From positions 1 through 14,806 of the forward strand of contig NZ_ONER01000038.1 of the NCBI RefSeq assembly GCF_900316895.1: DNA of 14,806 bases, written 5' to 3'. The notes beneath the pieces are model-generated. The model was not told the DNA's origin. It did no database searches and worked only from the letters and a program-made list of their open reading frames with translations. This document shows, in pieces, positions 7,009 through 13,204 of this stretch. The position numbers were made by a program, and so were the translations under genes. Source of the stretch: an uncultured Methanobrevibacter sp. GTDB taxonomy: Archaea > Methanobacteriota > Methanobacteria > Methanobacteriales > Methanobacteriaceae. How positions within the stretch are numbered: position 1 is the first letter of the stretch; each line of letters opens with the position of its first letter.

Positions 7009-7054
7009 AAAGTTTTGGTAACCGATTGGTCACCATAACCGAAAACTTTATATA
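7009..7054 (+). promoter_or_regulatory. Operator, BRE and TATA box of the HxlR-type regulator gene
   Basis: TTTATATA (7047-7054), preceded by CGAAAAC, is a textbook archaeal BRE/TATA pair and predicts a start near 7075, 28-30 bases before the ATG. Directly upstream, AAAGTTTT (7009-7016) and AAAACTTT (7042-7049) form an inverted repeat. Inside it, GGTAACC (7017-7023) and GGTCACC (7028-7034) are 11 bp apart, one helical turn, and TAACCG occurs at 7019-7024 and 7036-7041. A dimeric regulator bound here would cover the BRE and part of the TATA box, so autorepression is the likely reading. Confidence 0.65.
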
Positions 7055-7103
7055 CTTCAAAAACAAGTCAATATAGCCGACTGATTTTTTTGGAGGTACT
7101 ATC

Positions 7104-7475
7104 ATGAACATCACTAAACATGTAACATCTTGTCCTATAGAATTGGTTGTAAAATTGATTAACAAAAAATGGGTAATTCAGATAATGAGAGATTTATTTT
7201 TCGGTAAATCCCGTTTTCATGAATTCAAGGAAGACAAACCTGATCTTTCAAACAAGGTCTTGAGCCACTGCTTGAAAGACATGGAAAACAACGGTCTGAT
7301 TCAAAAGATTGTCGACAAGTGCGACAAGAAGAACGTCAAATACATTTTGACAGAAAAGGGCAAATCACTCAACAAGGTGATATATGAAATTGCCATGGTG
7401 ACCGTTGACAGCGAAAACTACTCTGACATAATCAGGGATGGCCTTAAGACAAGTTTCAAGGAAAACCTGTTGTAG
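7104..7475 (+). CDS. HxlR-family winged-helix transcriptional regulator
   Basis: This 123-residue protein has the full HxlR-type layout. It starts with CPIELVVKLINKKWVIQIMR (Cys10 to Arg29), matching the family's C-P-x-E-x-x-x-x-x-I-x-x-K-W signature. Then come a recognition-helix region, FHEFKEDKPDLSNKVLSHCL, and the wing LIQKIVDKCDKKNVKYILTE. The N-terminal cysteine is the one used for redox or aldehyde sensing in HypR-like members, so a redox-responsive dimeric repressor is possible. Cys56 and Cys73 are further thiols. A strong SD, GGAGGT (7092-7097), sits six bases before the ATG. The operator-like repeats upstream suggest autoregulation. The genes it controls are not evident; a few genes downstream is a redox-type operon (DUF169 and flavoproteins), but no matching operator is seen there. 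Confidence 0.9.
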   Translation: MNITKHVTSCPIELVVKLINKKWVIQIMRDLFFGKSRFHEFKEDKPDLSNKVLSHCLKDMENNGLIQKIVDKCDKKNVKYILTEKGKSLNKVIYEIAMVTVDSENYSDIIRDGLKTSFKENLL

Positions 7476-7536
7476 GCTGAAAAATTAATATTTGGGTTTC
7501 GGTGTGGACCCTAAAAAACTACTTTTTTTCATTAAC

Positions 7537-7545
7537 TTTAATATA
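7537..7545 (+). promoter_or_regulatory. TATA box of serS
   Basis: TTTAATATA lies 50-58 bases before the TTG start and predicts transcription from about 7567, leaving a leader of about 28 bases that includes the SD site AGGGGAC (7582-7588). Confidence 0.5.
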
Positions 7546-7594
7546 CAAAAGAAACTTAATTATTATTGAATAAAATATTTTAGGGGACAAAATA

Positions 7595-8872
7595 TTGTTA
7601 GATATAAAATTGTTCAGAGAAAATCCGGAAATAATCCTGGACTCTGAAAAGAAGAGATTCAGAGACACTGAAAATGTGGAAAAGGTAATAGAATATGACA
7701 CCTTATGGAGAGAAGGTGAGAAAAAACTCAATTCCTTAAGGGCTGAGAAAAACAAATTATCCAAATCATTCAAGAAAGCTAAAGAGGAAGGCAATCTGGA
7801 AGAGGTTATTGCCAGATCCAAGGAAGTGGCAGCTGAAATTAAAGAGTTAACAGCCAAAAATGCGGATTACCTCAAGCTAAGAGACGATTACAGATACAAG
7901 GTAGGAAACGTCATTGACGAGGACGTTCCGATTTCAGACACTGAAGATGACAATGTGGTTGTGAGAACCTACGGAGAAAAGCCTGAATTTGATTTTGAAG
8001 CGCTCAACCATGTTGATTTGATTGAATCAATTGACGGTGCAGATTTGGAGACTGCAGCTGAAATCGCTGGAGCAAGGTTCTACTATCTGAAAAGAGATAT
8101 TCTACACTTGAACCTCGCATTGATTCAGTTTGCACTCAATGAACTTGAAAATGAAGGTTACATTCCGATGCAGACACCATTCTTTGTAAAAGGGGAAGTT
8201 GCAGCCGAAACTTCCGAGCTCGGCGAGTTTGAAGAGACCTTATACAAGGTGGAAAACGAAGACATGTACCTTATTGCAACCGCTGAGCAGACCCTTGCGG
8301 CATTTCACCGTGATGAAATCATAAATCCCGATGAGTTGCCGTTGAGATACTGTGCTCTTTCAACCTGCTTCAGAAAGGAAGCGGGCTCACACGGTAAGGA
8401 TACCTTGGGAATTTTCAGGGTCCACCAGTTTGAAAAAATCGAGCAGTTCATCTTCTCAGAACCTGAAGACTCCAAAAACCAGCATGAGAAGCTGATGGAA
8501 GTGACTGAAGGAATCTATCAGAAACTGGGTCTTCCATACCAGGTCATAGCTATCGTGTCCTCTGCATTGAACGACAATGCGGCTATCAAATACGACCTTG
8601 AGGCATGGTTCCCTGGATCTGAAACCTACCGTGAACTGGTTTCATGTACAAACTGTAAGGATTATCAGGCACGTAAGACCAAGACCCGTGTTGGAAGGGC
8701 AGGTTCCGGTGATGCGCAGATACTGCACACCCTAAACAGTACTGCAATCGCAACCGAAAGGACAATGTGCTGTATCCTGGAAAACTATCAGCAGGCTGAC
8801 GGCAGCGTTAAAGTTCCTGAAGTGTTGGTCCCTTACATGAACGGAAAGACTGTTATTGAAGCTAAAAAATAA
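7595..8872 (+). CDS. serS: Seryl-tRNA synthetase, canonical class II type
   Basis: This enzyme charges tRNA-Ser (and tRNA-Sec where present) with serine, using ATP. The 425 residues match the ordinary SerRS. Residues about 27-105 are the long antiparallel coiled-coil arm that grips the tRNA variable arm (EKKLNSLRAEKNKLSKSF and onward). ATAEQTLA (about 227-234) is the serine-binding T-x-E motif. FRKEAGSHGKDTLGIFRVHQ (about 260-279) is motif 2. ERTMCCILENYQQADGS (about 388-404), followed by VPEVLVPYM, is motif 3. The start is TTG at 7595, supported by AGGGGAC seven bases upstream and by LDIKLFRENPE, the usual SerRS beginning. No in-frame ATG is available nearby. This is not the divergent SerRS known from several methanogens. 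Confidence 0.97.
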   Translation: MLDIKLFRENPEIILDSEKKRFRDTENVEKVIEYDTLWREGEKKLNSLRAEKNKLSKSFKKAKEEGNLEEVIARSKEVAAEIKELTAKNADYLKLRDDYRYKVGNVIDEDVPISDTEDDNVVVRTYGEKPEFDFEALNHVDLIESIDGADLETAAEIAGARFYYLKRDILHLNLALIQFALNELENEGYIPMQTPFFVKGEVAAETSELGEFEETLYKVENEDMYLIATAEQTLAAFHRDEIINPDELPLRYCALSTCFRKEAGSHGKDTLGIFRVHQFEKIEQFIFSEPEDSKNQHEKLMEVTEGIYQKLGLPYQVIAIVSSALNDNAAIKYDLEAWFPGSETYRELVSCTNCKDYQARKTKTRVGRAGSGDAQILHTLNSTAIATERTMCCILENYQQADGSVKVPEVLVPYMNGKTVIEAKK

Positions 8873-8885
8873 CTTATTTTAATTT

Positions 8886-8917
8886 AAGTGTGTTTTTACA
8901 CACTTCAACTATTTTTT
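8886..8917 (+). terminator. serS terminator hairpin, shared 32-bp design
   Basis: AAGTGTG, six spacer bases, then CACACTTCAACTATTTTTT. The stem is 8 bp when counted as AAGTGTGT/ACACACTT with a TTTT loop. It starts 13 bases after the serS stop. The same element follows the 257-aa gene at 12589-12620, with an identical 19-base right half. Confidence 0.75.
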
Positions 8918-8964
8918 AAATGAAATGTAAATAATACATTACTTCCAATTTTCTTTTCAAAATA

Positions 8965-8973
8965 CTTTTAAAC
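8965..8973 (+). promoter_or_regulatory. TATA-like box of the DUF169-flavoprotein operon
   Basis: CTTTTAAAC, preceded by CAAAATA, has its centre near 8969, about 27 bases before the ATG at 8996. This predicts a leaderless mRNA, in keeping with the lack of any SD site before that ATG. Confidence 0.45.
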
Positions 8974-8995
8974 AACCCCCAATAAACTATTACTC

Positions 8996-9799
8996 ATGAA
9001 GAGTAGTATCGCCAATTATCTAAATGGAAAATTTGACCCTATTGTCTTAATCAAAACCAATGAAAAGCCCGATGATATCAAAGGTCCGAAGGAAGGCCGT
9101 GGAGGCTGTGTAATGTCTTTTGTTGCACAGTGCATTGCTAAAAGGAAAGCTTTTGTTTTCGGCCGTGAAAATGGAACCTGCGGTGGAATATGGCCGGGCT
9201 TTGGATGGGGAGACGGTTTTGCCACTGAAGATGCTAAGGAGTTTCAGGCAACATTCCTTTCAAAAGGTGCCGATTCAGCTAAAAACAGGGAAGAATATCT
9301 TAAAAAACTTGAATCAAGGCCTAAGAATGTAAGGGAAATGTTTGCTGAAGGTGAAAGAATCTATGAGGATTTTGAAACCGCATATGGGCATATCTCATCA
9401 AGACCGATTTATGACAGCGAGGATTATGTTGTCTTCAAGCCTTTGGAGGAGCTTGAGGAAGGCGAAATCCCTGATTCAGTGATATTCACAGTCAATGCAT
9501 TTGAACTGATGCTATTGCTGCAGCTTGACGGATCCCACAGGGTTGAAAGCAATTACGTTTGTGTGCCCCAATCATCCGCATGTCAGCTGATTGGATGTTT
9601 CACTTTTGAACAGGACGAAAGCGAGGATCCTCATTTGCTTTTGGGTCCGGTTGACCTTGCCGCACGTAACCACATGAAGCATTTCATTCCTAATGATTAC
9701 GTGACACTTTCAATGCCATGGAAGCTGTTCATGAAACTTGAAGAGCTAAGTGAGGATAGCCTTTTCCAATCACATTTATTTAATGATTTTGACAAATAG
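8996..9799 (+). CDS. DUF169-family protein, cysteine-rich
   Basis: This 267-residue protein matches the DUF169 family (COG2043), which is common in archaea and anaerobes and has no firmly known function. Typical features are the N-terminal GGCVMSFVAQCIAKRKAFVF (from about 36), then GTCGGIWPGFGWGDGF (about 60-75), and a second half with VCVPQSSACQLIGCF (from about 188). Six cysteines are visible (38, 46, 62, 189, 196, 201), enough for metal or cluster binding, but no standard ferredoxin motif is present. There is no signal peptide or membrane helix. The gene heads an operon: the next start, an ATG 14 bases after its stop, opens the first of three flavoprotein genes. A redox or metal-related role is an inference from cysteines and context. 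Confidence 0.85.
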   Translation: MKSSIANYLNGKFDPIVLIKTNEKPDDIKGPKEGRGGCVMSFVAQCIAKRKAFVFGRENGTCGGIWPGFGWGDGFATEDAKEFQATFLSKGADSAKNREEYLKKLESRPKNVREMFAEGERIYEDFETAYGHISSRPIYDSEDYVVFKPLEELEEGEIPDSVIFTVNAFELMLLLQLDGSHRVESNYVCVPQSSACQLIGCFTFEQDESEDPHLLLGPVDLAARNHMKHFIPNDYVTLSMPWKLFMKLEELSEDSLFQSHLFNDFDK

Positions 9800-9813
9800 T
9801 TATATTGATTATT

Positions 9814-10446
9814 ATGAAAACAGTAGTTATTAATGCAAGTCCGAGAAGAAGATGGAACACCGCACAGGTAATGAAGGAGGCTGCAAAAGGTGCCGAATCA
9901 GCCGGTGCGGAAGTGGAATATGTTGATTTATACAAGCTTGATTTACATGGATGCATGAGCTGTCTTGTCTGCAAAAAGGCTGAAAAAGACAGATGCAAAT
10001 GTTACTGGAAGGATGAGCTGTCCCCATTGATTGAAAGGATTTTGGATGCTGACACATTGCTGATCGGTTCTCCGATTTACTTCAACGAGCCTACCAGCCA
10101 CTACCGTGCCCTGATGGAAAGGCTGATATTCTGTATTCTTTCATATGACGGTTTCGGTTCCTATTTCGAAGGCAAGATCAATGTTGGGCTCTTCTTTACA
10201 ATGAACGCTCCTGAAGACTATTATGAAACAATGATGGAGGAATACCTGGAAAACTCATCACAGGTCTTTGGAATGCTTAACGGTGAAGTCAAGATTTATC
10301 CTGTATTCAATACACTGCAGGTCAACGACTATTCAAAATATGCAATGGGAGCATTTGACGAGGAAGACAAGAAAATGAATCATGAAAAGCAGTTCCCGGT
10401 TGATTTGAAAAAGGCATTTGAGATTGGAGCTGAGCTTTCAAAATGA
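9814..10446 (+). CDS. Flavodoxin-like NAD(P)H/FMN oxidoreductase with cysteine cluster, copy 1
   Basis: This 210-residue protein belongs to the flavodoxin-fold FMN reductase/iron-sulfur flavoprotein group. The FMN phosphate loop is NASPRRRWNT (7-16), followed by a helix and strand. Next is the cysteine cluster Cys47-x2-Cys50-x2-Cys53-x7-Cys61-x-Cys63, which fits the compact C-x2-C-x2-C-x4-7-C motif of iron-sulfur flavoproteins. GSPIYFNEPTSHYRALMERL (from about 75) and FFTMNAPEDYYE form the other two flavin loops. A TTG lies three codons upstream at 9805, but the two paralogs both start MKT(I/V)VINA, so ATG 9814 is the better start. The stop overlaps the next gene as ATGA. Likely role: electron transfer or reduction of a small acceptor; the partner is unknown. 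Confidence 0.88.
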   Translation: MKTVVINASPRRRWNTAQVMKEAAKGAESAGAEVEYVDLYKLDLHGCMSCLVCKKAEKDRCKCYWKDELSPLIERILDADTLLIGSPIYFNEPTSHYRALMERLIFCILSYDGFGSYFEGKINVGLFFTMNAPEDYYETMMEEYLENSSQVFGMLNGEVKIYPVFNTLQVNDYSKYAMGAFDEEDKKMNHEKQFPVDLKKAFEIGAELSK

Positions 10447-11075
10447 AAACAATAGTAATCAATGCAAGTCCCAGAAAGACATGGAACACAGCCGAAATCA
10501 TGCAGGCCGCCCAAAAGGGTGCCGAATCAACAGGTGCTGAAACGGAATATTTCAACCTGTATGATTTGGTCTTTAAGGGCTGCAGAAGCTGTCTTGCCTG
10601 CAAGCTCAAGACCAATACCAAAGGCAAGTGCTACTGGAATGACGACCTTACAGATGTCATAAATAAGATTTTCGATGCTGACTGCCTTTTGATTGGCTCA
10701 CCGATTTACTTCGGACAGCCTACAAGCGAGTTTCGGGCATTGGTTGAAAGACTGATTTTTTGCATCATGTCTTATGACGACGGCACAAGCTATTTTACGG
10801 GCAAGGTCAATGTGGGGATATTCTACACCATGAATGCCCCTAAGGAGTTCTATGAGCAGTCCATGAAGGACAGCCTCTCCCCGACTGAGTATCTGTTCTC
10901 ATTCTTGAATGGGGAGATTGTAACCTATCCTGTATGCGATACAATTCAAATCAGCGATTACTCTAAATTCAACATGGCAGGATTTTCCCAGGAGGCCAAG
11001 GAAAAGCAGTGGATTCTACAGTTTCCTAATGATTTGGAAAAGGCATTTGAAATCGGTGCGGAGTTGAGCAAATGA
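10443..11075 (+). CDS. Flavodoxin-like FMN oxidoreductase, copy 2
   Basis: This is the second paralog, 210 residues, beginning in an ATGA overlap with copy 1, which implies translational coupling. The FMN loops are intact: NASPRKTWNT (7-16), GSPIYFGQPTSEFRALVERL (from about 75) and FYTMNAPKEFYE. The cysteine cluster reads Cys47-x2-Cys50-x2-Cys53 and then Cys63. It lacks the cysteine that copies 1 and 3 have at 60-61 but shares the one just before the Tyr/Phe-Trp pair (KGKCYWND). Its C-terminal part, with YPVCDTIQISDYSKFNM, follows copy 1 closely, as does the ending AFEIGAELSK. It has the same family and probable role as copy 1. A different cluster or partner is possible because of the changed cysteine spacing. 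Confidence 0.87.
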   Translation: MKTIVINASPRKTWNTAEIMQAAQKGAESTGAETEYFNLYDLVFKGCRSCLACKLKTNTKGKCYWNDDLTDVINKIFDADCLLIGSPIYFGQPTSEFRALVERLIFCIMSYDDGTSYFTGKVNVGIFYTMNAPKEFYEQSMKDSLSPTEYLFSFLNGEIVTYPVCDTIQISDYSKFNMAGFSQEAKEKQWILQFPNDLEKAFEIGAELSK

Positions 11076-11677
11076 AGACTGTTGTGATAAATGCTGGTCC
11101 CAAAAGAAGGGATATCAATGCGCAGCTGGCGAAATCTGCAGCTGAAGGTGCAAAGTCAGTCGGTTCACAAGTTGAATATGTCGATTTATATAAGATTGAT
11201 TTATCCGGCTGTCGTGCCTGTCTTATATGCAAAAATGATGAGGATGTCTGCAAATGCTTTTGGAGGGATGAACTGTCTCCATTGATTGAAAGGATTTTCG
11301 ATGCTGATTCACTGTTGATTGCAGCTCCGATATTTTTCTCACAGCCTACAAGCCATTACATGGCCCTGCTTGAAAGATTGATTTTTAGTCTGATTTCATA
11401 CAAGGCAGGAAACAAGTTCAAGGGTAAGGTCAATGTGGGGCTTTTCTATACTGTCACATCTCCGATGGATTATTTCGAAAAGTCTGTAAGGCCTCATCTT
11501 AAGCAGTCTGAGGATTTGCTTGGTCTGCTCAATGGAGAAGTTGTCATTGAATCATTTTCAAATATATCCAAGAATCTGAAGTCAGATTTATCTGATGATG
11601 AGCTTAATTCAAAAGAGGATCAGTTATCTCTGGATTTGGAAAGGGTTTTTGAAATTGCTGCTGATTTAAGCGGCTAA
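11072..11677 (+). CDS. Flavodoxin-like protein, diverged copy 3
   Basis: This third paralog, 201 residues, again starts in an ATGA overlap. The overall fold pattern and the cysteine cluster remain (Cys47, 50, 53, 60, 62), and the block DELSPLIERIFDADSLLI is almost that of copy 1. All three flavin loops differ, however. The phosphate loop reads NAGPKRRDINAQ in place of NASPRRRWNT, the second loop AAPIFF in place of GSPIYF, and the third YTVTSP in place of (F/Y)TMNAP. The C-terminal segment before DLERVFEIAADLSG is shorter and unrelated to the YPV...DYSK stretch of copies 1 and 2. It may bind flavin differently or not at all and act as a partner subunit or cluster carrier. It ends the operon; eight T follow the stop at once. 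Confidence 0.82.
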   Translation: MKTVVINAGPKRRDINAQLAKSAAEGAKSVGSQVEYVDLYKIDLSGCRACLICKNDEDVCKCFWRDELSPLIERIFDADSLLIAAPIFFSQPTSHYMALLERLIFSLISYKAGNKFKGKVNVGLFYTVTSPMDYFEKSVRPHLKQSEDLLGLLNGEVVIESFSNISKNLKSDLSDDELNSKEDQLSLDLERVFEIAADLSG

Positions 11678-11694
11678 TTTTTTTTAAAATTTTT
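11678..11694 (+). terminator. T-tract terminator after the flavoprotein operon
   Basis: Eight T (11678-11685), four A and five T follow the TAA directly. There is no strong hairpin; archaeal RNA polymerase ends efficiently at such U-tracts. Confidence 0.5.
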
Positions 11695-11726
11695 GCGTAT
11701 ACATTTTTAAAAAATGAATACAAACA

Positions 11727-11785
11727 TTTATATACTATGTTGCCACAATATTTAATTGTATACAAAAATCAAATTTGTAATACAA
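11727..11785 (+). promoter_or_regulatory. TATA box and palindromic operator before the 257-aa gene
   Basis: TTTATATA (11727-11734) predicts a start near 11757-11760. The perfect 10-bp palindrome TTGTATACAA (11756-11765) sits exactly there, and a related half-broken copy, TTGTAATACAA (11775-11785), follows one to two turns later. GTATAC also occurs upstream at 11697-11702. A protein bound at the start site would block transcription. The SD is AGTGAT (11793-11798), four bases or fewer before the ATG at 11802. Confidence 0.5.
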
Positions 11786-11801
11786 TAAATAGAGTGATAA
11801 A

Positions 11802-12575
11802 ATGTCAAACCAAAAAAGAACTAGAAAATTTGTATTCGGAAATGAAAGATTCGGAGGTTCATATACTCCGGGGGAGTTTGAATTCACTTTCCCTGAAGAT
11901 ATGACCCGTGAAGACTTTGAAAAAATATTCACTCAAAAAATGGAATCCTTACACAAAAGAGGAAACGAATTTGCAGAGGAAATATTTGATCAAAAATCCA
12001 AAAGAGAAAACCTGAAACCACTAAGCATACGCGTAAAACCTCATACCAAGGAATTTTTCAAAAATCATTCCATTCTCTCTCCAAGAGACGTATTGGAAAT
12101 GTATGAAGAATTCAACAACGGTTCCGAGGCATTTATCAACTCATTGATTGAGGAGGAAAAGGAGCTTGAAAAGGAACTGGCGGAAATTCAGGAAAAGCTT
12201 CACAATGCAAAGCTCTTCAGAGAAAAGCTGGTTGATATCGAGCCTGAAAATGATATTTTAACCGATGAAGGAAAATTGGCCAAACTGCAGAACCAGTATG
12301 AAAACACTGAAGTCAAGACAATCGGAAATGAGACTCCAGTTGAAAAGGCCAAAAGCGATATAATCAAGGATATTCAAATCTACAATACTCAGGATGTGTG
12401 TGTTTACGGGAATGAGTATCTAATCATTACTGTCTATACCAACGCCCAACCTATCGCATACTACTTCAAAAACGAGTATTCAGATGATGACATCTCCGAA
12501 ATAATCGCCCATGTCGAAGAGTACTGTGGTGAAAACGATATCGGATTCAGATCAATCGAAAAGTCAGAGATATAA
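11802..12575 (+). CDS. Unknown protein with ribbon-helix-helix-like segment and coiled coil
   Basis: I do not recognise this 257-residue, highly charged, cytoplasmic protein as a named family. Residues 1-70 are polar, with aromatic spots (KFVFGNERFGG, PGEFEFTFPED). Residues 71-110 read LKPLSIRVKPHTKEFFKNHS and continue with two helices: a short strand with alternating residues, then helix-turn-helix spacing, like a ribbon-helix-helix DNA-binding domain. Residues about 112-145 are a Glu/Lys heptad-type coiled coil (LIEEEKELEKELAEIQEKL). After a linker (about 150-188), a C-terminal domain (190-255) alternates strands (VCVYGNEYLIITVYTN) and helices. It stands alone between two terminators. The palindrome at its own predicted start fits an autoregulating DNA-binding dimer; this function is an inference. 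Confidence 0.7.
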   Translation: MSNQKRTRKFVFGNERFGGSYTPGEFEFTFPEDMTREDFEKIFTQKMESLHKRGNEFAEEIFDQKSKRENLKPLSIRVKPHTKEFFKNHSILSPRDVLEMYEEFNNGSEAFINSLIEEEKELEKELAEIQEKLHNAKLFREKLVDIEPENDILTDEGKLAKLQNQYENTEVKTIGNETPVEKAKSDIIKDIQIYNTQDVCVYGNEYLIITVYTNAQPIAYYFKNEYSDDDISEIIAHVEEYCGENDIGFRSIEKSEI

Positions 12576-12588
12576 TTTTTTAAAGTCA

Positions 12589-12622
12589 AAGTGTGAATTT
12601 CCACACTTCAACTATTTTTTTT
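12589..12622 (+). terminator. Terminator hairpin with the same design as the serS terminator
   Basis: AAGTGTG (12589-12595) and CACACTT (12602-12608) pair around AATTTC; CAACTA and eight T follow. From CACACTT on, 19 bases are identical to the element at 8899-8917. It is also placed to stop transcripts from the 257-aa gene before the converging HdeD-like gene. Confidence 0.75.
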
Positions 12623-12656
12623 GTTTTAAATGGTGAGGGTTTAGGTTAATTTGTTC

Positions 12657-13145
12657 CTAGTCAGAAAAGAGCAATGCTATACCTTCAATGACTAATATGA
12701 TTCCTATAATTATTGCAATATAGATTGGTTGTGCCCATGCAAATGCCGCAAGTGCAATTGAGATGATTCCCATGACAAAAATCAATATTGATGAAAACAT
12801 GGAAAATCCACTTATTCTTGATAAAAATCCTATTATACCGAGTATAATCAGTATAAATCCGATAAGGTAGAATTGGATGCTTACAAGGAATGATAATGCA
12901 TCAATATAGAATACGAATAGGAATCCGAGAATAATTACAATAATTCCAATAACAATTAATGGGAATGCATACATGTTGTTTGCATATTTTTTCATATCCC
13001 ATCCGGTGTATACGGCTGAAATACCGAAAAACAGCAAACTCAATCCGATGATTATTGAAATCACCGCTTCTGAAATCATAGGGAAGATTATGAAAATCAA
13101 ACCGAGAATTATGGACAATAGTCCCATGTTTTTATTGCTCTCCAT
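12657..13145 (-). CDS. HdeD/DUF308-family membrane protein
   Basis: This 162-residue integral membrane protein has about six transmembrane helices arranged as DUF308-type repeats rich in Ile, Gly and Leu (for example GLLSIILGLIFIIFPMIS, then AVISIIIGLSLLFFGISAVY). It matches the HdeD family, named for an acid-resistance membrane protein of E. coli; its role in archaea is not known. The frame has an earlier ATG at 13160, but that codon overlaps a perfect Shine-Dalgarno site GGAGGTGA (minus strand, 13158-13151), which stands five bases before the ATG at 13145. The start is therefore MESNKN at 13145 and the five residues before it (MEVTL) are SD-region codons. It diverges from the nitroreductase gene, with an inverted repeat between. 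Confidence 0.85.
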   Translation of the reverse strand: MESNKNMGLLSIILGLIFIIFPMISEAVISIIIGLSLLFFGISAVYTGWDMKKYANNMYAFPLIVIGIIVIILGFLFVFYIDALSFLVSIQFYLIGFILIILGIIGFLSRISGFSMFSSILIFVMGIISIALAAFAWAQPIYIAIIIGIILVIEGIALLFSD

Positions 13146-13180
13146 TAGCGTCACCTCCATTTAACTTATATATGTTTAAA

Positions 13181-13197
13181 ATACTATTTATTAGTAT
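13181..13197. repeat. Inverted repeat between divergent HdeD-like and nitroreductase genes
   Basis: ATACTA (13181-13186) and TAGTAT (13192-13197) are exact reverse complements around TTTAT. It lies in the only control region available to both divergent genes and overlaps TATA-like sequence on both strands, so it could be an operator. The bases GGTATAAT follow directly on the plus strand. Confidence 0.4.
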
Positions 13198-13204
13198 GGT
13201 ATAA

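Larger units (their letters stand above)
6626..7103. other. 478-bp intergenic region with a possible gene relic and a hairpin
   Basis: The left end (6626-6690) holds the promoter of the pyridoxamine kinase gene and the right end (7009-7103) the control region of the HxlR-type gene. Between them, a minus-strand frame is open for 47 codons from 6897 down to a TGA at 6754-6756 and reads like the end of a protein (HGILGEFFDKSLRYQPKQL). It has no start codon and is closed upstream by a TAA at 6898-6900. I do not recognise it. GAAAGTGC (6960-6967) and GCGCTTTC (6974-6981) can form an 8-bp RNA stem with one G-U pair and a 6-base loop. The plus-strand open frame at 6891-7076 has no SD site or family resemblance and runs into the promoter, so I do not call it a gene. 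Confidence 0.4.

Noticed and set aside
6891..7076. 61-codon plus-strand open frame in the spacer before the HxlR gene
   Set aside because: No SD site, no family resemblance, and its 3' part covers the operator and TATA box, so it is unlikely to be a gene.
9805..9813. TTG at 9805 as start of flavoprotein copy 1
   Set aside because: Both paralogs begin at the MKT(I/V)VINA position that corresponds to ATG 9814.
13146..13160. ATG at 13160 as start of the HdeD-like gene
   Set aside because: It overlaps a complete GGAGGTGA SD site properly spaced from the ATG at 13145.
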